NCBI RefSeq assembly: GCF_900112845.1
Contig: NZ_FONG01000005.1
Coordinates: 124,001-188,000, forward strand
From: Actinacidiphila alni
GTDB taxonomy: Bacteria; Actinomycetota; Actinomycetes; Streptomycetales; Streptomycetaceae
Direction of reading: 5' to 3'
Length of the DNA stretch: 64,000 bases
Both the position numbers and the translations under genes were made by a program. Below the pieces are notes generated by a model. It had not been told where the DNA came from. It did no database searches and saw only the letters and a program-made list of their open reading frames with translations. How positions within the stretch are numbered: the stretch's first letter is position 1; each line of letters begins with the position of its first letter. Positions 25,640 to 35,212 of this stretch are shown one piece after another.

Positions 25640-26836
25640 TCAGCGGCGGGCCGTGTCGCGGCGGAACTCCCGGTCGCGCCACGGCAGTTCGGCCGTCACC
25701 ACGGTCGGCCCCGCGACCGGCGAGCTGACCACGAAGAGCCCGTCCACCGAGCGCAGCCGCTCACCGAGCCCGGCCAGGCCCGAGCCGCCCGACACATCGG
25801 CGCCGCCCCGCCCGTCGTCCCGTACCTGCACCATCAGCCGGTCGTCCGTACGCCACACGTCCACCGACGCCTGCCGGGCCCGGCTGTGCTTGCTGACGTT
25901 CTGCAGCAGCTCGGAGACGGTGAAGTACGCGATGCCCTCGATCGCCTCCGCGGGCCGCGCGGGCAGGTCCACGGTCACCGCGACCGGCACCGTGCAGCGG
26001 GACGCCACCGACGACAGGGCCGCGTCCAGGCCGCGGTCGGTGAGGATCGCCGGATGGATGCCGCGGGCCAGGTCGCGCAGCTCCTGAAGGGCCACCTTCA
26101 CCTCGCCGTGCGCCTCGCCGACCATCCTGGCCGCCGCCTCCGGGTCCTCCAGCAGCTTCTCCCGGGCCAGGCCCAGGTCCATCGCGAGGGCCACCAGGCG
26201 GGCCTGGGCGCCGTCGTGCAGATCCCGCTCGATGCGGCGCAGATCGGCGGCGGCGGTGTCCACCACGACCCCGCGGCCCGACTCCAGCTCCGCGATCCGC
26301 CGCTCCAGCTGGTCCGAGGGCTGGAGCAGCCCGCGCACCATCGCCCGGTCGACGGTCGTCAGCCCGCGGGCGATGAAGGGCAGCACCGGCCACAGCACGA
26401 ACAGCGACACCAGCGTCAGGGTGAAGGTGAGGATGCCCCACGGCAGCCGGATCCCGTAGTAGAGGCCGGTCCGCCACGCCACCGGGTCCTTCAGCGACGC
26501 CCACAGCCACGGCAGGAAGCCGAAGGTGCCGGTCCGCATCGGCCGCGGCTCCTCGACGCGCACGCCCAGCAGATCACGGGCCCGGCTGCGCTCCAGCCGG
26601 CCCAGCAGCCGGCAGCCGGCCAGCCCGTACGCCAGCAGGGGCAGTCCGATCACCGTGATCGACAGGCCCGCGCCCACCGTGATCACGGTCACCACGTAGA
26701 CGAAGCCGATGATCGACACCGGCAGGTTCAGCAGCAGGTACCCGATCTCCTTCCACGTCACACGGTCGTAGGCGAACCGCACGGGCGGCAGCTTTTCCGG
26801 TGCGACGGGGTGGCGGGACGCGGACGAGGTGTTCAT
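25640..26836 (-). CDS. Sensor histidine kinase with N-terminal sensor domain, paralog 2
   Basis: Membrane histidine kinase of 398 residues; ATG at 26836. It has the same plan as the downstream kinase: TWKEIGYLLLNLPVSIIGF, membrane segments around 31-75 and 126-158, the phospho-acceptor His208 in RRIERDLHDGAQARLVAL, then SELLQNVSKHSR and DDGRGGA with GSGLAGLGERL. It lacks the roughly 40-residue insertion seen before the last membrane segment of its paralog. The kinase domains are nearly collinear, whereas the sensor parts differ, suggesting two signals feeding one regulator. It is divergent from the nuo2 operon, so control of that operon is plausible. Confidence 0.9.
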   Translation of the reverse strand: MNTSSASRHPVAPEKLPPVRFAYDRVTWKEIGYLLLNLPVSIIGFVYVVTVITVGAGLSITVIGLPLLAYGLAGCRLLGRLERSRARDLLGVRVEEPRPMRTGTFGFLPWLWASLKDPVAWRTGLYYGIRLPWGILTFTLTLVSLFVLWPVLPFIARGLTTVDRAMVRGLLQPSDQLERRIAELESGRGVVVDTAAADLRRIERDLHDGAQARLVALAMDLGLAREKLLEDPEAAARMVGEAHGEVKVALQELRDLARGIHPAILTDRGLDAALSSVASRCTVPVAVTVDLPARPAEAIEGIAYFTVSELLQNVSKHSRARQASVDVWRTDDRLMVQVRDDGRGGADVSGGSGLAGLGERLRSVDGLFVVSSPVAGPTVVTAELPWRDREFRRDTARR

Positions 26837-27084
26837 GGCTCAAGCCTGCCGGTGAACGGCACGACCGCGCCATGGGGTGCGTAGGCCGGGCGAGGGTGGG
26901 GTTATCCCCAGGACGGTGGGGGTTGTCCCCAGGACGGTGGGGTTGTCACCGGCATCGCCACCGACACGGGGGGCGTATCCCTGTGAAGCCAGGGCCTAGA
27001 CTCCCTCCGTATAGATCGTCTAAAGATCCACAAGGATCGCTGGACACCACGGGTCAACGAGTGAACGAGGGGCGGACTACGGAC
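26837..27084. promoter_or_regulatory. Divergent region between sensor kinase and nuoA
   Basis: About 248 bp. Two direct copies of CCCCAGGACGGTGGGG(G)TTGT lie at 26906-26926 and 26927-26946. Nearer nuoA is a short dyad AGATC-GTCTAAA-GATC (27013-27028) followed by GGATC. No clear -35/-10 pair was found. The repeats may bind a regulator such as the nearby response regulator, but that is speculation. Confidence 0.35.
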
Positions 27085-27453
27085 GTGGACTACTTCCACG
27101 GCTACTCGGTCGTCGGCCTGGTCGCGGTCGTCGGCGTGCTCTTCGTGACCGTCGCCTTCGCGTCCGGCCGCCTGTTGCGGCCCGTCGTGCCGACGCGCGA
27201 GAAGATGCTCACCTACGAGTGCGGGGTCGACCCGGTGGGGGAGGGCTGGGCGCACACGCAGATCAAGTACTACGTGTACTCCTTCCTGTACGTCATCTTC
27301 GCCGTCGACGCGATCTTCCTGTTCCCGTGGGCCACGGTCTTCGCCGCGCCCGGCTTCGGCGCGACGACGCTGGTGGAGATGTTCGTCTTCATCGGCTTCC
27401 TCGCGGTCGGGCTGCTCTACGCATGGAAGAAGGGCGTCCTGGAATGGACGTGA
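27085..27453 (+). CDS. nuoA: NADH-quinone oxidoreductase subunit A (nuo2 cluster)
   Basis: Small membrane subunit of complex I, 122 residues, three transmembrane segments. The GTG at 27085 gives the expected start [17 protein letters not shown]; an in-frame GTG at 27061 would add eight residues. The family signature [14 protein letters not shown] and [23 protein letters not shown] is intact. It is the first gene of a ten-gene operon of the second, shortened nuo type. It overlaps nuoB by 10 bp. Confidence 0.92.
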   Translation: MDYFHGYSVVGLVAVVGVLFVTVAFASGRLLRPVVPTREKMLTYECGVDPVGEGWAHTQIKYYVYSFLYVIFAVDAIFLFPWATVFAAPGFGATTLVEMFVFIGFLAVGLLYAWKKGVLEWT

Positions 27454-28094
27454 ACCCGGCCGTGACCGTCCCCACCGCTTCTCCTGTCGTGCCGGAGGTG
27501 CTGCCCGAGCCGCGCAGGCTCGGCGTGCTGTCCCGGCTGGCGCCGGAGCCGATGAAGGTGGTGCTCAACTGGGGCCGCCGCTACAGCCTGTGGGTCTTCA
27601 ACTTCGGCCTCGCCTGCTGCGCCATCGAGTTCATCGCCGCGTCCATGTCCCGGCACGACTTCATCCGGCTCGGCGTGATCCCGTTCGCGCCCGGGCCGCG
27701 CCAGGCCGACCTGATGGTCGTCTCCGGCACCGTCACGGACAAGATGGCGCCCGCGGTCAAGCGGCTCTACGAGCAGATGCCGGAGCCGAAGTACGTGATC
27801 TCCTTCGGCGCCTGCTCCAACTGCGGCGGCCCGTACTGGGACTCGTACTCCGTCACCAAGGGCGTCGACCAGATCATCCCGGTGGACGTGTACGTGCCCG
27901 GCTGCCCGCCGCGGCCCGAGGCGCTGCTCCAGGGCATCCTCAAGCTCCAGGAGAAGATCGCGCGGGAGTCGCTGGGGGAGCGGTACGGTGCCGCCTCCGG
28001 CGCGGGGGGCTCCCGGCCCTCGGCCGCCGCGCTGACCAGCGGCCTGGTCACGCCGCCCGCTCCGCCCGCCTCGCCGTCGGAGGGGGCGCGGTGA
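27444..28094 (+). CDS. nuoB: NADH-quinone oxidoreductase subunit B (nuo2 cluster)
   Basis: Peripheral-arm subunit that carries the N2 4Fe-4S cluster next to the quinone site; 216 residues from the ATG at 27444. Cluster ligands are present: the CC pair in [10 protein letters not shown], then the Cys in [10 protein letters not shown] and [10 protein letters not shown]. The C-terminal 35 residues form an Ala/Pro/Ser-rich tail not needed by the family. It overlaps nuoA by 10 bp and nuoC by 4 bp, indicating translational coupling. Confidence 0.93.
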   Translation: MDVNPAVTVPTASPVVPEVLPEPRRLGVLSRLAPEPMKVVLNWGRRYSLWVFNFGLACCAIEFIAASMSRHDFIRLGVIPFAPGPRQADLMVVSGTVTDKMAPAVKRLYEQMPEPKYVISFGACSNCGGPYWDSYSVTKGVDQIIPVDVYVPGCPPRPEALLQGILKLQEKIARESLGERYGAASGAGGSRPSAAALTSGLVTPPAPPASPSEGAR

Positions 28095-29128
28095 CGGGGT
28101 GGCTGCCGCGCGAGGCCGCGGAGATCTTCGGCGAGGGCGCCGTCGCGCAGGAGGCGTACGACCTGCTGACGGTCGACGTGCCGCCCGGTGAGTGGATCGC
28201 GGCGCTGACCGCCGCGCGCGACACCCTCGGCTGCACGTACTTCGACTGGCTGAGCGCGGTCGACGAACCCGGCACCGGCTTCCGGGTCTGCGCGCATGTC
28301 GTCGCCCTCGACGGCGGGGTGCGCCGGCTGCTGCTGCGGACGACCGTGCCGCACGAGGCCGCCGCCCTGCCGACCGCCACCGGCCTGTACGCCGGTGCCG
28401 CCTGGCACGAGCGCGAGACCCACGAGATGTTCGGCGTCGACTTCCCCGGGCACCCCGGCCTGGCGCCCCTCCTCTTGCCCGAGGAGTTCGAGGGGCACCC
28501 CCTGCGCAAGGACTTCGTCCTGGCCGCCCGCGTCGCCAAGGCGTGGCCGGGCGCCAAGGAGCCGGGGGAGTCCCACGACGGCGGGCCCAAGCGCCGCCAG
28601 ATGCAGCCCCCGGGCGTCCCCGACCCCAACGACTGGGGCCCCCAGAAGGGCCAACTCCCCCCACCCCCCGCCCGCCCGCCCCGCAAAACCGCCCCCCCGG
28701 GCGAGCGCCCGCCCCGCCGCACCCGCACCGCAACGGAAGGCTCCGCCAGCCAGACCGCGGCCCCCGGCGAGCGCCCGCCCCGTCGTACCCGCTCGGCTTC
28801 CGAAGGCTCCGCGAGCCAGACACCCCCGCCCGCCCCCGCGGCGCCCCCGCGCAAACGCGTCCCGGACGCCCCGTGGGAACAACCGCAGGAGCCGCAGACC
28901 GAGCCCGCGGCAGCCGAAGATCCCGCGCCTGCGGAAAAGCCCGCCGCGAGCGAGTCGCCCGCCGCAGGCGAAAGTCCGGCCGCGGGCAAAGCCGCGCCGC
29001 CGACCGAGCCCGCCGCAGGCGAAGAGCCCGCAGCGGGCGGCGAGTCCGCGCCCGCGCACAAGCCCGCCGCAGGCGAAGGCGGGCCTGCGCACAAGCCCGC
29101 CGTGGGCGAAGGGGGTGAGGGGGCGTGA
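28091..29128 (+). CDS. nuoC: NADH-quinone oxidoreductase subunit C with long repetitive C-terminal tail
   Basis: The 30-kDa peripheral subunit of complex I; 345 residues from the GTG at 28091 (GTGA overlap with nuoB). The NuoC domain occupies about residues 1-155: [15 protein letters not shown], then [22 protein letters not shown] and [10 protein letters not shown]. After [15 protein letters not shown] the protein continues for roughly 150 residues of Pro/Ala/Glu/Arg low complexity. That tail includes two tandem 22-residue units (A[PA][10 protein letters not shown].., encoded at 28691-28756 and 28757-28822) and many AAGE-type repeats. There is no fused NuoD. The tail is likely disordered; its role is unknown. 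Confidence 0.9.
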   Translation: MTGWLPREAAEIFGEGAVAQEAYDLLTVDVPPGEWIAALTAARDTLGCTYFDWLSAVDEPGTGFRVCAHVVALDGGVRRLLLRTTVPHEAAALPTATGLYAGAAWHERETHEMFGVDFPGHPGLAPLLLPEEFEGHPLRKDFVLAARVAKAWPGAKEPGESHDGGPKRRQMQPPGVPDPNDWGPQKGQLPPPPARPPRKTAPPGERPPRRTRTATEGSASQTAAPGERPPRRTRSASEGSASQTPPPAPAAPPRKRVPDAPWEQPQEPQTEPAAAEDPAPAEKPAASESPAAGESPAAGKAAPPTEPAAGEEPAAGGESAPAHKPAAGEGGPAHKPAVGEGGEGA

Positions 29129-30087
29129 ACGACACCCTTGATGTGCTGCTTCGCCTCGTGGGCGTGCTCGTCGTGTTCCTGGTGTTTCCGCTGCTCGTCG
29201 GGCAGACCGAGCACAAGGTGATGGCGCACATGCAGGGGCGGCTCGGGCCGATGTACGCCGGTGGGTTCCACGGGTGGGCCCAGCTGGTGGCGGACGGCGT
29301 GAAGTTCGCGCAGAAGGAGGACGTCGTACCGGCCGAGGCGGACCGGAGAATCTTCCAGCTCGCGCCGGCGATCGCGCTGCTGCCGTATCTGGTGGTGCTG
29401 ATCGCGATCCCGGTCGGCCCGGACGGCTTCGTCGGGCAGGCCCTGGACGCGGGCCTGTTCTTCGTACTGGCCGTGATGGGCGTCGGCGTCCTCGGCTCCC
29501 TGATCGCCGGCTGGGCCTCGGCCAACAAATTCTCGCTGCTCGGCGGCCTGCGCACCGCCGCCCAGCTGATGGCGTACGAGCTGCCGATGCTCCTCACCGC
29601 CGCCTCCGTGGCGATGGCGGCCGGCACCCTCTCGCTGCCGGGCATCGTCGAGTCGTACCACTGGTGGTGGACGCCCTGGCAGATCGTCGGCGGCCTGGTC
29701 TTCTTCACCGCGGGCCTGGCCGAACTCCAGCGGCCCCCGTTCGACATGCCCGTCGCCGACTCCGAGATCATCTTCGGCGCGTACACCGAGTACACCGGCC
29801 TGCGCTTCGCGCTGTTCCTGCTCGCCGAGTACGCCGGCATCGTCGTGCTGTGCGCGCTGACCACCGTCCTGTTCCTCGGCGGCTGGCACGGCCCGTGGTC
29901 CGACGGCCTCGGCTGGCTGTGGACCCTGGTCAAGACCGCGGCCCTCGCCTTCGTCGTGATCTGGCTCCGGGTCAGCTACCCACGGCTGCGCGAGGACCAG
30001 CTGCAAAAGCTCGCCTGGACCGTCCTCATCCCGCTCTCCCTCGCCCAGATCGCCCTGACCGGCGTCGTCAAGGTGGTGATCTCCTAA
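29125..30087 (+). CDS. nuoH: NADH-quinone oxidoreductase subunit H (nuo2 cluster)
   Basis: Membrane subunit at the junction with the peripheral arm, forming part of the quinone chamber; 320 residues, about eight transmembrane segments. GTG at 29125 overlaps the nuoC stop by 4 bp. Family motifs: EHKVMAHMQGRLGPMYAG, WASANKFSLLGGLRTAAQL, AGLAELQRPPFDMPVADSE and GAYTEYTGLRFALF. It directly follows nuoC, where nuoD, E, F and G would lie in a complete 14-gene operon. Confidence 0.93.
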   Translation: MNDTLDVLLRLVGVLVVFLVFPLLVGQTEHKVMAHMQGRLGPMYAGGFHGWAQLVADGVKFAQKEDVVPAEADRRIFQLAPAIALLPYLVVLIAIPVGPDGFVGQALDAGLFFVLAVMGVGVLGSLIAGWASANKFSLLGGLRTAAQLMAYELPMLLTAASVAMAAGTLSLPGIVESYHWWWTPWQIVGGLVFFTAGLAELQRPPFDMPVADSEIIFGAYTEYTGLRFALFLLAEYAGIVVLCALTTVLFLGGWHGPWSDGLGWLWTLVKTAALAFVVIWLRVSYPRLREDQLQKLAWTVLIPLSLAQIALTGVVKVVIS

Positions 30088-30090
30088 GCC

Positions 30091-30660
30091 ATGGCCCCCA
30101 TCCCCGGAGCCGGCCTCGCCAAGGGCCTGGCCGTCACCCTGCGGACCATGACGAAGCGTTCCGTCACCGACCAGTACCCGGACGCGCTCCCCGAACTGCC
30201 GCCGCGCTCGCGCGGCGTCATCGCGCTGTTCGAGGAGAACTGCACGGTCTGCATGCTGTGCGCCCGCGAATGCCCCGACTGGTGCATCTACATCGACTCC
30301 CACAAGGAGACGACCCCGGCCGCCACGCCGGGCGGGCGCGAGCGCAGCCGCAACGTCCTGGACCGCTTCGCCATCGACTTCTCGCTGTGCATGTACTGCG
30401 GCATCTGCATCGAGGTGTGCCCCTTCGACGCGCTGTTCTGGTCGCCGGAGTTCGAGTACGCCGAGACCGACATCCTCGACCTCACCCACGAGCGCGACAA
30501 GCTGCGCGAATGGATGTGGACGGTGCCCGCGCCGCCCGCGCTGGACCCGGCGGCCGAGGAGCCCAAGGAGATCGCCGCCGCCCGCAAGGCCGCGGAGAAG
30601 GCCGAGGCCGCCCGGCAGGCGGCACAAGCCGCGGGCACCGACGGGGAGGCCCCGGCATGA
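30091..30660 (+). CDS. nuoI: NADH-quinone oxidoreductase subunit I (nuo2 cluster)
   Basis: Ferredoxin-like subunit of 189 residues, three bases after nuoH. It carries both 4Fe-4S motifs: [12 protein letters not shown] and [12 protein letters not shown], each with the full four-cysteine pattern, so clusters N6a and N6b should assemble. The last 50 residues form an Ala/Glu-rich helix-prone tail ([20 protein letters not shown]) beyond the normal domain. Its stop overlaps the nuoJ start. Confidence 0.93.
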   Translation: MAPIPGAGLAKGLAVTLRTMTKRSVTDQYPDALPELPPRSRGVIALFEENCTVCMLCARECPDWCIYIDSHKETTPAATPGGRERSRNVLDRFAIDFSLCMYCGICIEVCPFDALFWSPEFEYAETDILDLTHERDKLREWMWTVPAPPALDPAAEEPKEIAAARKAAEKAEAARQAAQAAGTDGEAPA

Positions 30661-31244
30661 ACCACGTCGCCGCCCACCACCCCGGCTTCCTCTCCCCGAC
30701 CGGCGTCGAGATCACCTTCGTCCTGGTGGGCCTGGCCACCCTCGGCGCCGCCTTGCTGACCGTCACCACCCGGCAGCTCGTGCACGCCGCGCTGTGGCTG
30801 GTCGTCGCCCTCGGCGGCCTCGCCGTCGAATACCTGCTGCTGACCGCCGAGTTCATCGCCTGGGTGCAGGTGCTGATCTACGTCGGCTCCGTCGTCGTCC
30901 TGCTGCTGTTCGGACTGATGCTCACCAAGGCGCCCATCGGCCGCTCCCCGGACGCCGACTCCGAGAACCGCTGGGTCGCCCTCGGCGTCGCGGCCGCCGC
31001 CGCGGTCACCCTGGTGTGGGTGGTCGTGGACGCCTTCCGCTCCACCTGGGTCGATCTGCACGGCGTCGTGCAGGGCTCCTCGCACGCCACCGGCGAGAGC
31101 CTCTTCCGGCACTGGGTGCTGCCCTTCGAGGCGCTGTCGGTGCTGCTGCTCGCCGCCCTGGTCGGCGCGATCGTGCTGTCCCGCCGCGACGGCGAATCCG
31201 CCGGAGCCGGCAGCACATCCGGCACGGGCAAGGAGAAGAGCTGA
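30657..31244 (+). CDS. nuoJ: NADH-quinone oxidoreductase subunit J (nuo2 cluster)
   Basis: Membrane subunit of 195 residues with five transmembrane segments; ATG at 30657 overlapping the nuoI stop (ATGA). Typical segments: [60 protein letters not shown], and near the end [22 protein letters not shown] short Gly/Ser-rich tail closes the protein. Confidence 0.92.
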   Translation: MNHVAAHHPGFLSPTGVEITFVLVGLATLGAALLTVTTRQLVHAALWLVVALGGLAVEYLLLTAEFIAWVQVLIYVGSVVVLLLFGLMLTKAPIGRSPDADSENRWVALGVAAAAAVTLVWVVVDAFRSTWVDLHGVVQGSSHATGESLFRHWVLPFEALSVLLLAALVGAIVLSRRDGESAGAGSTSGTGKEKS

Positions 31245-31648
31245 TGCACCTCGCCTACCCCGCGGTCCTGGCCGTCCTCCTCTTCTGCGTCGGCGTCTAC
31301 GGCGTCCTCGCCCGCCGCAACGCGATCCTCGTCCTGATGTCCGTCGAGCTGATGCTCAACGCCGTCAATCTCAATCTGGTCGCCTTCGACGTCTGGCTGC
31401 GCGACGTCGTCCACTCCGGCCAGGCCCTGACGCTGTTCACCATCACCATCGCCGCCGCCGAGATCGGCCTCGGCCTGGCGATCGTGCTGCTTGTCTACCG
31501 CAACCGCGGCAGCTCCGACGTCGACCGGCTCACCGACCTCGCCGAGCCCCCGGAACACGGCGCGCCCGGGCACGGTGACGGCACCGCGTCCGGAGCGGGC
31601 GCCGCCGACGGCACGGCCGCCGACCAGAACGCCGAGGCCACCGCGTGA
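31244..31648 (+). CDS. nuoK: NADH-quinone oxidoreductase subunit K (nuo2 cluster)
   Basis: Antiporter-like small membrane subunit, 134 residues; ATG at 31244 with AAGGAG nearby and overlapping the nuoJ stop. The NuoK domain (three transmembrane segments) includes the conserved membrane glutamates in [15 protein letters not shown] and [17 protein letters not shown]. The usual length is about 100 residues; here a 30-residue Gly/Ala/Asp tail is added. Confidence 0.93.
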   Translation: MHLAYPAVLAVLLFCVGVYGVLARRNAILVLMSVELMLNAVNLNLVAFDVWLRDVVHSGQALTLFTITIAAAEIGLGLAIVLLVYRNRGSSDVDRLTDLAEPPEHGAPGHGDGTASGAGAADGTAADQNAEATA

Positions 31649-33639
31649 CCCTGACCGCCCTTGCCGCGCTCGTCCCCCTGCTGCCCTTCCTGGGCGCCGC
31701 CGCCGGACTGCTGCTCGGCCGCCGCGCCCCCGGCTTCGTCCGCCCGCTGGCCGTGCTGCCCACCGCCACGTCCTTCGTGCTGGCCGCGGTCGTCGCCGCC
31801 CGCCAGGGCACCGGCGACCCCACCGACGCCGCCCACAAGCTCGCCGACACCGGCTCGGCCCCCATCTACCTGGCGCTGCACCTGGACGGCTTCGCCGTCC
31901 TGATCGCCGTGCTCGTCGGCCTCGTCGCCACCTGCGTCCAGCTCTACTCCACCGCCTATCTGCGCGACGACCCGCGCTATCCGTCGTACGCCGCGCTCGT
32001 CTCGCTGTTCACCGCCGCCATGTTCCTGGTCGTCTACTCCGGCGACCTGATGGTGCTGCTGGTCGGCTGGGAGATCATGGGCATCTGCTCGTACTTCCTG
32101 GTCGGGCACTACTGGGAGACCGAGACCGCCAGGTCGGCGTCGATCAAGGCGTTCCTGGTCACCAAGCTCGGCGACGTCCCCTTCCTCATCGGGGTGTTCG
32201 CGCTCGCCGCCGACGCCGGAACCTTCCGGATCAACGGCATCCTCACCGCCGCCACCCACGGGCAGCTGCACCACCCGACGGTGATCGCGCTGCTGCTGCT
32301 CGCCGGTGTCGCGGGCAAGTCCGCGCAGTTCCCGCTGCACACCTGGCTGCCCGACGCGATGGCCGGCCCCACCCCGGTGTCCGCGCTGATCCACGCCGCC
32401 ACCATGGTCGCGGCCGGTATCTACCTGGTGGCCAGGCTGCTGCCGGTGTTCACCGCGTCCGCCGCCGCCCTGGCCGTACTGGCCGCGATGGCCGCCGTCA
32501 CCATGATCGGCTCGGGCCTGGCCGCCCTCGCCCAGGACGACATCAAGCGGGTGCTCGCCTACTCCACCATCGGCCAGCTCGGCTACATGGCCGCCGCCCT
32601 GGCCGTCGGCGACCGCGACGCCGCCGTCTTCCACCTCCTGTCGCACGGCGCCTTCAAGGCGCTGCTCTTCCTCGGCGCGGGCGTCGTCATCCACGCCGCC
32701 GGCACCAACTCGCTCACCACGATGTCCCGCACCGGGTCGCTCGCCAAGCGCGTCCCCGACGCCATGTGGACGATGGGCATCGCGCTCGCCGCCCTCGCGG
32801 CCCTCCCCCCGCTGTCCGGCTTCTTCTCCAAGGAGTCCGTGCTGCGCGCCGCCGAGCACGCCTCCGCGGGCGACACCGCGCACGTCCCGCAGGCCGTCGG
32901 CTGGACCGTCTTCGTCGCGGGTCTGGCCGCCGCCGTCCTGACCGCCGGATACGCCACCCGCCTGTTCCTGCTGGCCTTCCGCGGCAGCGGCCCGGACGCC
33001 CCCGACCACGGCAGGCAGCCGGTCGTCATGACCAGCGTCCTGTGGGTGCTGGCCGTTCCGACCATCGCCTTCGGCGGCCTGGCCTACCGCGAGCTGCCCG
33101 ACTGGTTCGGCGGCGCCCCGCTCGGCCCGACCCTGCTCACCTCCGTCCTCGGCACCGGCCTCGCCCTGGTCGGCGTCCTGATCACCTACGGCGCCTGGAA
33201 GGCCGTCGCCGCCACCCGGCTCGCCGTCCCGGCCGGCGCCGTCGTCACCGCCGAGGGCGACGCGGACGCCGAACCCGCCCTCGTCGAGGCCGAGGCCATC
33301 GCCACCCACGAAGAGGTCTACGGCGACATCGCCGCCGCCGACGACCCCGGCGACCCGGGCCGCCTGCTGCTGGGCAGGCTGCACCGGCACGCGGCCCACG
33401 GCTTCCACCTCGACGCCCTGTACGGCGCGCTGTTCGTCCGGCCCGTGCTGGCCGCCGCCCAGCTCGTCCGCTTCCTGGACCGCGACGTCATCGAGACCTA
33501 CGTCCGCGGCGCGGGCGGCGCGCCGCGGCTGCTGGGCGCGGCCGTCCGCAAGGCCCAGACCGGAAACATCCAGACCTACCTCAGCGCGCTGCTGGCCGGT
33601 GCGGTCGTCCTCGCCGTCCTCGTCGCCGTCGGAGGCTGA
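31645..33639 (+). CDS. nuoL: NADH-quinone oxidoreductase subunit L (nuo2 cluster)
   Basis: Mrp-antiporter-like proton-pumping subunit of 664 residues; GTG at 31645 overlapping nuoK by 4 bp. About 15-16 transmembrane segments. Key parts: [19 protein letters not shown] (with the essential Glu), [30 protein letters not shown], the Lys and His-bearing [16 protein letters not shown], and [15 protein letters not shown]. The region near residues 530-570 is acidic ([17 protein letters not shown]). The long amphipathic lateral helix normally at the C-terminus is followed by one membrane segment. Confidence 0.94.
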   Translation: MTLTALAALVPLLPFLGAAAGLLLGRRAPGFVRPLAVLPTATSFVLAAVVAARQGTGDPTDAAHKLADTGSAPIYLALHLDGFAVLIAVLVGLVATCVQLYSTAYLRDDPRYPSYAALVSLFTAAMFLVVYSGDLMVLLVGWEIMGICSYFLVGHYWETETARSASIKAFLVTKLGDVPFLIGVFALAADAGTFRINGILTAATHGQLHHPTVIALLLLAGVAGKSAQFPLHTWLPDAMAGPTPVSALIHAATMVAAGIYLVARLLPVFTASAAALAVLAAMAAVTMIGSGLAALAQDDIKRVLAYSTIGQLGYMAAALAVGDRDAAVFHLLSHGAFKALLFLGAGVVIHAAGTNSLTTMSRTGSLAKRVPDAMWTMGIALAALAALPPLSGFFSKESVLRAAEHASAGDTAHVPQAVGWTVFVAGLAAAVLTAGYATRLFLLAFRGSGPDAPDHGRQPVVMTSVLWVLAVPTIAFGGLAYRELPDWFGGAPLGPTLLTSVLGTGLALVGVLITYGAWKAVAATRLAVPAGAVVTAEGDADAEPALVEAEAIATHEEVYGDIAAADDPGDPGRLLLGRLHRHAAHGFHLDALYGALFVRPVLAAAQLVRFLDRDVIETYVRGAGGAPRLLGAAVRKAQTGNIQTYLSALLAGAVVLAVLVAVGG

Positions 33640-33646
33640 GCCCGAA

Positions 33647-35212
33647 GTGAACGACACCGCCCTTCAGTACGTCCTCGCGGCGCTCCTGGTCCTGCCGCTG
33701 CTCGGCGCGGTCGGCGCCCTGCTCCCGGCGCCGCCCGGCCTCAAGGGCCGCGGCCCCGACCAGGCCGTACTGCGCCACGGCGTCACCGTCACCGGCGCCG
33801 TCCTCGTCCTGGCGATCGTCCTCGCGGCCGGCTTCGACCACGACCACCCCGCGAAGATGCAGGCCACCACGGACCTCAACTGGATCTCCGCACTCAGGAT
33901 CCATCTCCACCTCGGTGTCGACGGCATCTCGCTCCCCCTCCTCGTCCTGACCGCGCTGCTGACCTTCCTCTGCGCGCTCTACAGCTACTTCAAAATGCCC
34001 GAGGGCCCGAGCCCCAAGGCGTTCGTCGCGCTGCTCCTCCTCCTGGAGGGCGGCACGCTCGCGACCTTCGCCGTGCTCGACCTGATGCTGTTCTTCCTCG
34101 CCTTCGAAATGGTCCTCATCCCGATGTACTTCCTCATCGCCCGCTGGGGCGGCGGGGAACGGGAGAAGTCCGCGCTGCGCTTCATCGTCTACACCCTCCT
34201 CGGCTCGGTGATCATGCTGCTGGGCCTGCTCCTCATCGGGGTGAAGGCGGGCACATTCGACATGGTGGCACTCGCCACTGACAACGGGTCATCGCTCAGT
34301 CACTCCACGCAGTTGCTGGCGGTCCTCGCGATCGGCGTCGGCCTGGCCGTGAAGGCCCCGATGTGGCCGCTGCACAGCTGGCTGCCGGACGCCCACACCG
34401 CCGCCCCGACCGTCGGCTCCGTCCTGCTGGCGGGCGTGCTGCTGAAGATGGGCACCTACGGCCTGGTCCGGATCGTGCTGCCGATGGCGCCGGACGGCAT
34501 GCACACCTTCGCGCCGTATCTGGCCGCCTTCGCCGTCGTCGGCATCGTCTACGGATCGCTGGCCTGCCTGGCGCTGGCCCGGCAGGGCAACGGCGGCGAC
34601 CTCAAGCGGCTGATCGCGTACTCCTCGGTCGGCCACATGGGCTTCGTGCTGCTCGGCATCGCTTCCATGACCCCGACCGGCGTCAATGGCGCGCTGTTCG
34701 CCAACATCGCCCACGGCCTGATCACCGGCCTGCTGTTCTTCCTGGTCGGCGCGGTCAAGGACCGCTACGGCTCCAGCGACCTCGACACCCTCGCGGGCCG
34801 CACCGGCGCCGCCCTGTACGGCAGGGCGCCGCGCCTCGGCGGCTTGGTCGCCTTCGCGGCCGTCGCCTCCCTCGGACTGCCGGGCCTGGCCGGCTTCTGG
34901 GGCGAGATGCTGTCGGTGTTCGGCGCCTTCAAACCCGCCGACGGGCTCAGCCGCCCCGCGTATCTGACCTTCACCGCCGTCGCCGCCTTCGGCACCCTGC
35001 TGACCGCCGCGTATCTGCTGGTCGTGGTCCGCCGGGTCTGCATGGGCGACCGCGGGACCGTCGACGCGCAGCCCGCGCTCGCCGACGTGCGCGGGTACGA
35101 ATTCGCCGCCTGGACACCGCTGGCGGCGCTCACCGTCCTGGCGGGCCTGTGGCCCGCCGTCCTGCTCGGCCTCACCGATCCGGCCGTGCACACCCTCCTC
35201 GGAGGCAACTGA
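33647..35212 (+). CDS. nuoM: NADH-quinone oxidoreductase subunit M (nuo2 cluster)
   Basis: Second antiporter-like subunit, 521 residues. The GTG at 33647 was chosen from GGAGG ten bases upstream and the hydrophobic start; the open frame begins earlier, at 33599. Motifs: LFFLAFEMVLIPMYFLI (conserved Glu), AVKAPMWPLHSWLPDAHTAAPT, DLKRLIAYSSVGHMGFVLLG, and LPGLAGFWGEMLSVFGAF. About 14 transmembrane segments. It is seven bases after nuoL and overlaps nuoN by one base. Confidence 0.94.
   Translation: MNDTALQYVLAALLVLPLLGAVGALLPAPPGLKGRGPDQAVLRHGVTVTGAVLVLAIVLAAGFDHDHPAKMQATTDLNWISALRIHLHLGVDGISLPLLVLTALLTFLCALYSYFKMPEGPSPKAFVALLLLLEGGTLATFAVLDLMLFFLAFEMVLIPMYFLIARWGGGEREKSALRFIVYTLLGSVIMLLGLLLIGVKAGTFDMVALATDNGSSLSHSTQLLAVLAIGVGLAVKAPMWPLHSWLPDAHTAAPTVGSVLLAGVLLKMGTYGLVRIVLPMAPDGMHTFAPYLAAFAVVGIVYGSLACLALARQGNGGDLKRLIAYSSVGHMGFVLLGIASMTPTGVNGALFANIAHGLITGLLFFLVGAVKDRYGSSDLDTLAGRTGAALYGRAPRLGGLVAFAAVASLGLPGLAGFWGEMLSVFGAFKPADGLSRPAYLTFTAVAAFGTLLTAAYLLVVVRRVCMGDRGTVDAQPALADVRGYEFAAWTPLAALTVLAGLWPAVLLGLTDPAVHTLLGGN

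Noticed and set aside
27417-30627. Overlapping minus-strand frames of 838 and 859 residues across nuoC-nuoI
   Set aside because: They cover several well-supported nuo genes and consist of Arg/Pro/Ala-rich shadow sequence.
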